Part shown: positions 39,349 to 46,902 of the stretch, in pieces | Numbering within the stretch: position 1 is the stretch's first letter | Layout: every line of letters starts with the position of its first letter | DNA from: Candidatus Dactylopiibacterium carminicum | GTDB taxonomy: Bacteria; Pseudomonadota; Gammaproteobacteria; Burkholderiales; Rhodocyclaceae | Length of the DNA: 49,780 bases | Reading direction: 5' to 3' | Assembly (NCBI RefSeq): GCF_014736495.1 | Contig: NZ_MDUX01000025.1 | Coordinates: forward strand, 1 to 49,780 | Program-made: the position numbers and the translations under genes | Notes under the pieces: generated by a model | What the model was told of the DNA's origin: nothing | Seen by the model: only the letters and a program-made list of their open reading frames with translations | Database searches by the model: none

Positions 39349-40509
39349 ATGGATCCCAATCTGCCCGTACCCGACGCCGCTTCGCAATCCACCATCCTGA
39401 CCACAAGGATCCAGGCCGGAATCCGGCAGGATGGATGGATCAGCTTCGCACGCTTCATGAGTGCTGCGCTCTACACACCCGGCTTGGGCTACTACTCGGG
39501 AGGGGCACGCAAATTCGGCGAAGAAGGGGATTTCGTCACCGCCCCCGAAATCAGCCCCTTGTTCGGCCAGGCACTGGCCCGGCAGGTTGCACAGATAATG
39601 GCGGCCAGTGCTTACGAAGTACTGGAGGTCGGCGCCGGCACGGGGCAGCTGGCCTGTGATCTGCTCCTGGCGCTGGAAGCGCTTGATGCCCTGCCCGAGC
39701 GTTACGGCATTCTGGAGCTATCCGGTGAATTGCGTCCGCGTCAGCGGGCTTTGCTGGAAGCGCGCGCGCCTCACCTCGCCTCCCGTGTGTATTGGCTGGA
39801 TGCCTTGCCCGATGGATTCTCCGGCTGCGTGGTGGCCAATGAAGTGCTCGACGTGATGCCCGTACAGCGTGTGGTCTGGCGTGCTGACGGTATCTTCGAG
39901 CGTGGAGTGGCGCTGCAGGCGGATGACCGTATGGTCTGGCAGGATCGCCCTGCCACGGGTCGCCTGCTCGCTGCAGCGACAGCACTCCGGATCCCCTTGC
40001 CTGAAGAAGGCGAGTACATCAGCGAAATCTGCCTCGCCGCACGTGCCTGGGTGGCCGAATGGGGTCGACGCCTGACACGCGGTGCGCTGATCCTGATCGA
40101 CTACGGCTATCCACAGTCGGAGTACTACCTGCCCAGTCGCAGCAGCGGCACGCTGCAGTGCTACTACCGCCACCGCGCCCACGATGATCTGCTGGCCTGG
40201 CCCGGTCTCAACGATCTCACCGCATTCGTAGACTTCACTGCGGTGGCCGAGGCAGCTCATGCCGCAGAGCTTCAGGTGGCAGGTTATGCCAACCAGGCCA
40301 GTTTCCTGACGGACTGCGGCATCCTCGACTGCCTGGCCGCCATCGGTTCACCTGAACAACCCGCCTACCTACGCGCAGCACGTGCCGCATTGCGGCTGCT
40401 CGGCCCGCACGAGATGGGCGAGCTGTTCAAGGTGCTGGTGCTGTCGCGCGGACTGGAAGATCTATCCTGGGTCGGATTGCGCAGCGGCAACCGAATCCAC
40501 GCACTCTGA
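39349..40509 (+). CDS. SAM-dependent methyltransferase of the MidA/NDUFAF7 (DUF185) family
   Basis: Class I methyltransferase. Its mitochondrial relative NDUFAF7 methylates a complex I subunit during assembly; the bacterial substrate is not settled. The start chosen is ATG 39349 (MDPNLPVPDAAS), since an earlier in-frame ATG at 39286 would lie in the tRNA promoter. That gives 386 residues. The N-terminal GWISFARFMSAALYTPGLGYYS and DFVTAPEISPLFG are family hallmarks, and VLEVGAGTGQ (91-100) is the SAM-binding loop. TAGAAT (39336-39341) sits just ahead of the ATG with no ribosome-binding site, so a leaderless mRNA is possible. It converges on the CapA gene with 8 bp between the stop codons. Confidence 0.93.
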   Translation: MDPNLPVPDAASQSTILTTRIQAGIRQDGWISFARFMSAALYTPGLGYYSGGARKFGEEGDFVTAPEISPLFGQALARQVAQIMAASAYEVLEVGAGTGQLACDLLLALEALDALPERYGILELSGELRPRQRALLEARAPHLASRVYWLDALPDGFSGCVVANEVLDVMPVQRVVWRADGIFERGVALQADDRMVWQDRPATGRLLAAATALRIPLPEEGEYISEICLAARAWVAEWGRRLTRGALILIDYGYPQSEYYLPSRSSGTLQCYYRHRAHDDLLAWPGLNDLTAFVDFTAVAEAAHAAELQVAGYANQASFLTDCGILDCLAAIGSPEQPAYLRAARAALRLLGPHEMGELFKVLVLSRGLEDLSWVGLRSGNRIHAL

Positions 40510-40517
40510 CCGGCAAA

Positions 40518-41486
40518 TCACCAGTCGCTAGCAGTACACGCGCGCACCTCACGCCCCCCTCGCCTGCCACAAGGCGTTCTCGCCCCTAGCACAGGATGCG
40601 GCGTGCCATCGGCATCCATCCGAGCTTCCAGCGTATCCCAGGCCACCACACCTTCGGCATCCAGGCGCAAGCGAAGCAGCCAGCCCGTCTTTTCCTCGCG
40701 CCTCTCGAATCCGTCGAACACGAAGTTGCCCAGGCTATAGATGATCGGGCGGCCACGATGGATCTCGACATCCTGTGTTACATGAGGGTGCCCGCCCACC
40801 ACAGCCGCGGCGCGCGCATCGGCCAGCGGCATGCCCTCCCACCCCCAATGCATGAAAGGGATGACCAGATCGGCACCATCGGCACGCGCCGCCCGGATGT
40901 CCGCCAGCACCTGGCTATCCTCGCTCCAGGCGATGCCCGGCCAGCCCGCCCCGGCCTCGAAACTGCGTGGTTTGTATTCGTTGTATCCCAGCACGGCAAT
41001 CTTCAGACCGTCACGCACGATCCATAGTGGCGCATGCGCTTCGGCAAGATCGCGCCCACCGCCGAAATGCCCGACCCCCTGCGCGTCGAGCAAGGCGATG
41101 GTTTCCAGGAAAGCACTCTGTCCGTAGTCCCCGGAATGGTTGTTGGCCAGCGAAACAGCGTCGAATCGCCCCTGCAGCACCCGCAAGACCTCGGGTCGGG
41201 AACGAAAGGTGAAGATCTTGTTCGGGTGCGCCCGGCCGCTCTCGGCAATGGGCGTTTCCAGGTTGGCAATGCGGTAATCCGCCCGCGCCAGAATGGCGGC
41301 AAAGGGCGCCAGCGGATCCCCGCCCCGCGCGATGAGTCGTCCGGGGCCATCGTCGAGCATGACATCCCCGGCAAACAGCAAGGTTAATGACCTGTCAGCA
41401 CGGGCCTCATCCGGGAGCAGCAAGGCAAGCAACAGCAGAAAAAACTGCCCTGCCAAGGCAGCGCCGAGCGATATCCGCCCGCTCAT
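40518..41486 (-). CDS. Secreted CapA-family protein (poly-gamma-glutamate synthesis protein-like metallophosphatase fold)
   Basis: The family takes its name from CapA/PgsA, needed for poly-gamma-glutamate capsules; the fold is that of a metal-dependent phosphatase, but the reaction is not established. The start is ATG 41484-41486, which overlaps the upstream stop (ATGA). The 322 residues open with a Sec signal peptide, hydrophobic from about 8 to 24 and ending EARA at 30. Family motifs follow: FAGDVMLD, ANLETPI, LANNHSGDYG, MHWGWE and GGHPHVTQ. It is the last gene of a four-gene coupled operon that begins with the cyanophycin-associated ABC exporter. A role on a secreted or envelope polyamide is an inference. 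Confidence 0.88.
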   Translation of the reverse strand: MSGRISLGAALAGQFFLLLLALLLPDEARADRSLTLLFAGDVMLDDGPGRLIARGGDPLAPFAAILARADYRIANLETPIAESGRAHPNKIFTFRSRPEVLRVLQGRFDAVSLANNHSGDYGQSAFLETIALLDAQGVGHFGGGRDLAEAHAPLWIVRDGLKIAVLGYNEYKPRSFEAGAGWPGIAWSEDSQVLADIRAARADGADLVIPFMHWGWEGMPLADARAAAVVGGHPHVTQDVEIHRGRPIIYSLGNFVFDGFERREEKTGWLLRLRLDAEGVVAWDTLEARMDADGTPHPVLGARTPCGRRGGREVRACTASDW

Positions 41487-41863
41487 GGCCGATCCTCGAT
41501 TTCGCACCAGTACTGCAGCTCACTGTCACGGATGGGCTCGTAGATCCGTTGCTCGCCCGTGAAGCCATGGCGGCCACGGGTGCGGGTTGCCGCAGGATGG
41601 GAAAAACTCGCCTGATGCAGCAGCACCGGGCCATCCGGATGGTCGACATAGGTGTAGAGCTTGACGGCCGCAGGCTCGAAAACGGGGCGGAACAGAAAAT
41701 AGAAGCCGATGGCCTGTGGTGCCTGCACATAGGCATCGCGGACCTGCCTCAGATGCGCCTGCCGCAGGATCTGCGTTTCACCGCCATAGCTGATGTGGCA
41801 GGCCAGTGTTGTAGCACCCGCCGGCACGGCAAACAAGGCCAGGAGCACGCACAGCAACCTCAC
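41483..41863 (-). CDS. Small secreted protein of unknown function
   Basis: I do not recognise a family. The 126 residues start with a likely Sec signal peptide (MRLLCVLLALFAVPAGA, cleavage expected around 17-19). The mature part has two cysteines, Cys22 and Cys120, which could form a disulfide, and several aromatic/charged stretches (FYFLFRPVFEP, YTYVDHPDG, YWCEIED). The start is GTG, whose last bases overlap the stop of the DUF1854 gene (GTGA); the stop overlaps the CapA start (ATGA). Tight coupling on both sides suggests it acts with those products in the envelope. Confidence 0.75.
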   Translation of the reverse strand: MRLLCVLLALFAVPAGATTLACHISYGGETQILRQAHLRQVRDAYVQAPQAIGFYFLFRPVFEPAAVKLYTYVDHPDGPVLLHQASFSHPAATRTRGRHGFTGEQRIYEPIRDSELQYWCEIEDRP

Positions 41864-42333
41864 AGGAAGCGGTCAAGCAGCCGGCGCGAATGACGATCCA
41901 GCGCCCGGACGTCCCGGACCATGAACTGGATGCCGTGTGCGTCCGCCACTAGCAGGATGCCACCGGGCAATCGGCGGATATCCTCTTCTCCCTTGAGCAC
42001 GAAACGCGTCGTGCCCCGGCTGGTCTCTACCTGCCAGGTACTGGGCGTGGCAAAGCTGGATACCGACACCAGTCGCATGATCTCGGGCATGAATTCGCGC
42101 GCCGCCAGCGCAGCCGCCAGCAGATCACGCATGCCATCGGGCAGTTCATTCAGCGACGGGATCCACAGCAGTTCGTGGCCATCCTGATCGACGATGGAGA
42201 CCCCTTCGTCGGGCGCCGAGACCGGATGCGCGCGTACCGGCAGCACGTTGTCGTGCCGACCCCCATTCGCATCGATCAGCACCAATTGGCCAAAGGCATT
42301 GTGCTCGAAGGCGAAGTCCACCTGGCCCATCAT
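41860..42333 (-). CDS. DUF1854 protein associated with cyanophycin loci
   Basis: A 157-residue cytoplasmic protein with no signal peptide or membrane segment, matching the DUF1854 family. To my knowledge members are found next to cyanophycin synthetase genes and are named cyanophycin metabolism-associated in current annotation. Recognisable features are the opening FAFEHNAFGQLVLIDANG, the VRAHPVSAPDEGVSIVD segment and the C-terminal FMVRDVRALDRHSRRLLDR. Its ATG overlaps the ABC exporter stop by 4 bp. Biochemical function is unknown; a regulatory or adaptor role for the exporter is only a guess. Confidence 0.85.
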   Translation of the reverse strand: MMGQVDFAFEHNAFGQLVLIDANGGRHDNVLPVRAHPVSAPDEGVSIVDQDGHELLWIPSLNELPDGMRDLLAAALAAREFMPEIMRLVSVSSFATPSTWQVETSRGTTRFVLKGEEDIRRLPGGILLVADAHGIQFMVRDVRALDRHSRRLLDRFL

Positions 42334-44564
42334 TCGCCCCCTTCCAGCAAGGTCTGCTCGGCATTGCGCAGTTGCGCCTGATACAGGCGCCAGTAGGCCC
42401 CCTCTGCAGCCATCAGCTCATCGTGGTTCCCCACTTCCACGATCTGCCCCCTGTCCATCACCACCAGCCGGTCGGCCTTGCGCAAGGTGGACAAGCGGTG
42501 GGCAATGGCAATCGTGGTGCGCCCCTGCACCAGATTGTCCAGCGCACGCTGGATTTCCTTCTCGGTTTCGGTATCCACCGCAGAAGTGGCTTCATCCATG
42601 ATCAGGATGCGCGGATCGATCAACAGCGCGCGCGCGATCGAGATGCGCTGGCGCTCGCCGCCGGAAAGCCCCTGGCCGCGCTCGCCGACGATGGAGTCGT
42701 ATCCCAGCGGCAGAGGCAGGATGAATTCGTGCGCATGGGCCGCGCGTGCTGCGGCGACGATTTCCTCGCGCGTAGCCTCGGGTTTGCCGTAGGCGATGTT
42801 CTCGGCCACCGTGCCGAAAAACAGGAAAGGCTCCTGCAACACCAGACCGATGTGGCGGCGAAAGTCCGCCAGCGCCACGCTGCGGATATCCACGCCGTCG
42901 ATGCTGATGCTGCCTTCGCTGACGTCGTAGAAACGGCAGATGAGATTCACCAGCGTGCTCTTGCCCGACCCCGAATGCCCCACCAGGCCGATCATTTCGC
43001 CTGGCCGGATATCCAGCGACAGGCCACGGATCACCGAACGGTTACCGTAGCGGAAGCCGATCTCGCGCAGGCTGATCGCCCCCTGCACGCGCGGCAGCGG
43101 CTGTGGATTGACGGGTTCCGGCACGCTGGAGACGTGGTCGAGGATATCGAAGATGCGCTTGGCGCCGGCTGCGGCCTTCTGTGTCACCGAAACGATGCGG
43201 CTCATCGAATCCAGCCGCGTGTAAAAGCGGCCGATGTAAGCAAGGAAAGCCGTGAGCACGCCGACGGTGATGCTCTCGTGCGCCACCAGCCAGATGCCGA
43301 AAGCCCATACCACCAGCAGACCGATCTCGGTGAGCAATGACACCGTTGGCGAAAACAGCGACCAGGTCCGGTTGAGCTTGTCGTTGATCGCCAGGTTGTG
43401 GCGGTTGGCGGTGCGGAAACGCCCGGCCTCGCGGGATTCCTGCGCGAAGGCCTTGACCACGCGGATGCCCGGAATGGTGTCGGCGAGCACGTTGGTCACC
43501 TCGGCCCACACCCGGTCGATCTTCTCGAAGCCGGTGCGCAGCCGATCGCGCACCAGATGGATCAGCCAGGCGATCAGCGGCAGCGGCAGCAGAGTCGCCA
43601 GCGCCAGCCAGGGATTGATGGAGAACAGGATCACCGAGGTCATGACGATCATCAGCACGTCGGTGATGAAGTCCAGCGCATGCAGTGACAGGAAGACGCT
43701 GATGCGGTCGGATTCCGAGCCGATGCGTGCGATCAGGTCGCCCGTACGCTTGCCACCGAAATACTCCAAAGACAGCCCCAGCAGGTGCTCGTAGGTCGTG
43801 GTGCGCAGATCCGCCGCGATGCGTTCGGATACCAGCGCCAGAATGTAGGTCTTGGCCCAGCCCAGCAGCCAGGAAACCAGCGCCGCGCCCAGCAGGCCGC
43901 CCAGATACATCGCCACCAGATGCGGCTCGATCTGCTGCCCGTTCTGAAACGGGATCAGCACTTCGTCCATCAGCGGCATGGTCAGATAGGGGGAGACCAG
44001 CGTGGCAGCAGTAGCGCCCACCATCAGCGCGAAGCCGGAAAACAACTGCCAGCGGTAGGGCCGCGCAAAGCGCCACAGGCGCAACAGCGTCCAGGTCGAG
44101 GGGGCCTCATTCACCGTGCGGGCGCACAGCGGGCACTCATCCTCTCCCGGCGGCAGCGGCGTCTTGCAGGTTGCGCAGACGGCTTCCTCCACCGGCTGCA
44201 GGCGCTCGCCACTGGCCAGCGCCTCGATGCGTCGCTCAAATTCGCCAAGTAACCTCAGAGCCGCCAGATTCTGTGCCAGCGTGAAACGCCAGTGCGCGAG
44301 GCGTTGCTGCCCATCCTCCAGCGCCAGCAGCGCCACGCCGGCATGGTCGCCATGGTTCAGCCTCAGCCCGGCGCGCAGCGGCCAGTCCTGCCAGCCGCCC
44401 GACGCATCCACGGCGATCAGGCGTCGTTCGGTGAGCAACAGCAACCCGGCCGCGAAATGCAGCCGGGCATCCAGATCCAGCGGCAAGCTGGCCACGACGG
44501 ATTCGCCGGAATCGAGGCGCGCGGCCAGATCGGAGGACCACGGAGAAGGAAGCTCTACGGACAT
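42330..44564 (-). CDS. ABC exporter (fused membrane and ATPase domains) with N-terminal PH-like and zinc-ribbon regions, cyanophycin-associated
   Basis: Half-size ABC exporter of 744 residues. Residues 1-120 form a soluble region with a PH-like strand pattern (LLLTERRLIAVDASGG). Cys130/133 and Cys144/147 make a zinc ribbon. Six membrane segments lie between about 170 and 450. The ATPase has Walker A GHSGSGKST (529-537), signature LSGGERQ (633-639) and Walker B ILIMDEAT. The start at 44564 (MSVELPSPWSSD) is uncertain because no clear ribosome-binding site is seen and the frame is open for 25 more codons. It is divergent from the first cyanophycin synthetase gene. Relatives are known at cyanophycin loci; the cargo is not known. 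Confidence 0.9.
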   Translation of the reverse strand: MSVELPSPWSSDLAARLDSGESVVASLPLDLDARLHFAAGLLLLTERRLIAVDASGGWQDWPLRAGLRLNHGDHAGVALLALEDGQQRLAHWRFTLAQNLAALRLLGEFERRIEALASGERLQPVEEAVCATCKTPLPPGEDECPLCARTVNEAPSTWTLLRLWRFARPYRWQLFSGFALMVGATAATLVSPYLTMPLMDEVLIPFQNGQQIEPHLVAMYLGGLLGAALVSWLLGWAKTYILALVSERIAADLRTTTYEHLLGLSLEYFGGKRTGDLIARIGSESDRISVFLSLHALDFITDVLMIVMTSVILFSINPWLALATLLPLPLIAWLIHLVRDRLRTGFEKIDRVWAEVTNVLADTIPGIRVVKAFAQESREAGRFRTANRHNLAINDKLNRTWSLFSPTVSLLTEIGLLVVWAFGIWLVAHESITVGVLTAFLAYIGRFYTRLDSMSRIVSVTQKAAAGAKRIFDILDHVSSVPEPVNPQPLPRVQGAISLREIGFRYGNRSVIRGLSLDIRPGEMIGLVGHSGSGKSTLVNLICRFYDVSEGSISIDGVDIRSVALADFRRHIGLVLQEPFLFFGTVAENIAYGKPEATREEIVAAARAAHAHEFILPLPLGYDSIVGERGQGLSGGERQRISIARALLIDPRILIMDEATSAVDTETEKEIQRALDNLVQGRTTIAIAHRLSTLRKADRLVVMDRGQIVEVGNHDELMAAEGAYWRLYQAQLRNAEQTLLEGGE

Positions 44565-44740
44565 GACGGAGATAAGGGAAACAGCTGCACCATGACGGGG
44601 CAATGATTGGGCGGCGCCATCATAAACCCGCGTACACACCGCTGGAGCAAGCTATGAAATAAATCGTGCGGCGGTAAACTCCGCACCAGACTGACGCGTT
44701 ACAAGGCCACCTGGCGCCCCTGGACCCAGCCCGAATCCTC

Positions 44741-46870
44741 ATGAGCAAAGACATCCGCATTCTCGAAACGCTGCACCTGCGTGGTCCCAACATCTGGACC
44801 TACCGTCCCGCCGTGGAAGTCCGCGTCGATATCGACGAGCTTGAGGACTTTCCCTCCAACACCCTGCCCGGCTTCTACGAACGCCTGTCCGCCTGGCTGC
44901 CCGGGCTGATCGAACACGAATGCAGCTACGGCGAGCGCGGTGGTTTCCTGCGCCGCGTACAGGAGGGCACCTGGCCAGCACACATCATGGAGCACGTGGC
45001 GCTGGAGCTGCAGACCCAGGCTGGCCAGCGCACTGGTTTCGGCAAGGCACGCAGCACCTCGCAGCGCAGTGTCTACAAGATCGTCATCCGCTCGCGGCAG
45101 AAGGAAGTCAGCCTCGCCGCGCTGCGGGCTGCGCGCGATCTGGTGATGGCCGCCATCGAAGACCGGCCTTTCGACGTACCGGCCACCGTCACCCACCTGC
45201 ACGAGCTGGCTGACTCACTGTGCCTGGGCCCCTCCACGGCCTGCATCGTGGATGCCGCGCAGGCCCGCAACGTACCGGCCATCCGCCTGCTCGAAGACGG
45301 CAACCTCGTGCAGTTGGGCTGGGGGCGCCACCAACGGCGCGTATGGACGGCCGAAACCGACCGCACCAGCGCCATCGCTGAAAACATCGCCTGCGACAAG
45401 GATCTCACCAAGAGCCTGCTGATCCCCTGCGGTGTACCGGTGCCTGAAGGCCAGGTGGTGCGCTCGGCCGACGAGGCCTGGGACGCCGCGCAGGACATCG
45501 GCCTGCCAGTCGTGGTCAAACCTTCGGACGCCAACCACGCACGCGGCGTATCGCTCGAACTGATGAGCGAGGAAGAAGTGAAGGCAGCCTACCCGATCGC
45601 CGACGCCGAAGGCAGCGACGTGATCGTCGAACGCTTCATCCAGGGTGTGGAACATCGCCTGCTGGTTGTCGGCGGCAAGCTGGTGGCCGCCGGACGCGGC
45701 GAACAGATCCACCTCACCGGTGACGGCCAGAGCACCGTACGCGCCCTGATCGACACACAGCTCAACAGCGACCCGCGCCGTGGCGATGCCGAAGAGTTCC
45801 CGCTCGAAACCATCCGCGTCGACAGCGACCAGGGCATGCTGCTTCTGCTCAAGCGCCAAGGCTTCACGCCCGACACCGTGCCGGCCGCAGGCCAGCGCGT
45901 GGTGGTGCAACGCAACGGCAACGTCTGCATCGACTGCACCGACGAAGTCCATCCCGAAGTCGCCGCCACCGCAGCGCTGGCCGCACGCATCGTCGGCCTG
46001 GACATCGCCGGCATCGATCTGGTCACCACCGACGTTTCCCGCCCACTGGCCGAGACGCGCGGCGCCATCGTCGAGGTGAACGCCGGCCCCGGGCTGCTGA
46101 TGCACCTCAAGCCGGCCGTCGGCCAGCCCCGCCCGGTGGGTGAAGCCATTGCCGACCACCTGTTCCCCGAAGGCGATGGCCGCATCCCCGTGATCGGCAT
46201 CACCGGCAGTGCCGGCACCACACGGCTGGCGCGCCTGATCGGCTGGCTGCTCTACGTCGGCGGCTACCATGCCGGCGTCGCCTGCCGCGACGGCCTGTTC
46301 GTCGATCAGCGCCAGTTCGAACGCGGTGACTGCGCCAATTTCGACGCAGGCCAGCGCCTGCTGATGAACCGCAAGATCGACGCTGCCGTATTCGAAACCG
46401 CCGCCGCAGGCATCCTCGCCGATGGTCTGCCCTACGACCGCTGCAACGTCGGCGTGGTAACCCGCATCGAGACGCCCACGGATCTCGCCCGCTTCGACGT
46501 GCATGACGCCGAAAAGCTCGCCAGCGTGCTGCGCACGCAGGTCGACGTGGTGCTCGAGTCAGGCGCCACGGTACTCAATGCGGACGATGCCCTGGTCTCC
46601 GGCCTGGCCGACCTGAGCGATGGCGCCGTACTGCTGTACGGTGCCAGTGCCGCGTCGCCGGGCATTGCCGAGCATTGCGCCAAAGATGGCCGTGCCGTGT
46701 TCCTCGAAGCCGGGCAAGTGGTGCTCGCCACCGGCCCCGCACGGCGCCATCTGAGAGTGCCCGCACAGCCTGAAGATCTGGCGGGCGTTGCCGCGGCCTG
46801 GGCCCTGGGCATTCCGGCCGAACTGATCGCCAGCGGCATCGAGAGCTTTGACGCCTGTCTGGTGCGCTGA
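44741..46870 (+). CDS. cphA': Truncated, degenerate cyanophycin synthetase (CphA'/CphA2-like)
   Basis: Cyanophycin synthetase family member of 709 residues. The N-terminal domain and ATP-grasp domain are present, with Lys260-Pro261, ERFIQGVEHRLLVV and the metal-binding EVNAGPGLLMHL. The glycine-rich loop, DGNQGKG in the neighbouring CphA, is DANHARG (263-269). The Mur-ligase core keeps its outline, but its P-loop reads GSAGTTR (489-495), with threonine where lysine is invariant, and ETARGGLLREGL has become ETAAAGILADGL. The C-terminal Mur-ligase lobe is absent. It probably cannot add arginine by the normal second site. Known cyanobacterial CphA2 likewise has a vestigial Mur part and polymerises beta-Asp-Arg dipeptides; whether this protein does so is inference. 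It is 32 bp ahead of cphA. Confidence 0.92.
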   Translation: MSKDIRILETLHLRGPNIWTYRPAVEVRVDIDELEDFPSNTLPGFYERLSAWLPGLIEHECSYGERGGFLRRVQEGTWPAHIMEHVALELQTQAGQRTGFGKARSTSQRSVYKIVIRSRQKEVSLAALRAARDLVMAAIEDRPFDVPATVTHLHELADSLCLGPSTACIVDAAQARNVPAIRLLEDGNLVQLGWGRHQRRVWTAETDRTSAIAENIACDKDLTKSLLIPCGVPVPEGQVVRSADEAWDAAQDIGLPVVVKPSDANHARGVSLELMSEEEVKAAYPIADAEGSDVIVERFIQGVEHRLLVVGGKLVAAGRGEQIHLTGDGQSTVRALIDTQLNSDPRRGDAEEFPLETIRVDSDQGMLLLLKRQGFTPDTVPAAGQRVVVQRNGNVCIDCTDEVHPEVAATAALAARIVGLDIAGIDLVTTDVSRPLAETRGAIVEVNAGPGLLMHLKPAVGQPRPVGEAIADHLFPEGDGRIPVIGITGSAGTTRLARLIGWLLYVGGYHAGVACRDGLFVDQRQFERGDCANFDAGQRLLMNRKIDAAVFETAAAGILADGLPYDRCNVGVVTRIETPTDLARFDVHDAEKLASVLRTQVDVVLESGATVLNADDALVSGLADLSDGAVLLYGASAASPGIAEHCAKDGRAVFLEAGQVVLATGPARRHLRVPAQPEDLAGVAAAWALGIPAELIASGIESFDACLVR

Positions 46871-46902
46871 GCGCACCGGCAACTCCACAAGGAATCGCAT
46901 CC

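Noticed and set aside
44565..44740. Promoters in the divergent gap between the ABC exporter and cphA'
   Set aside because: Several AT-rich hexamers (for example TATGAA and TTTATG) occur, but none has an acceptable -35 at the right spacing on either strand, so none is annotated.
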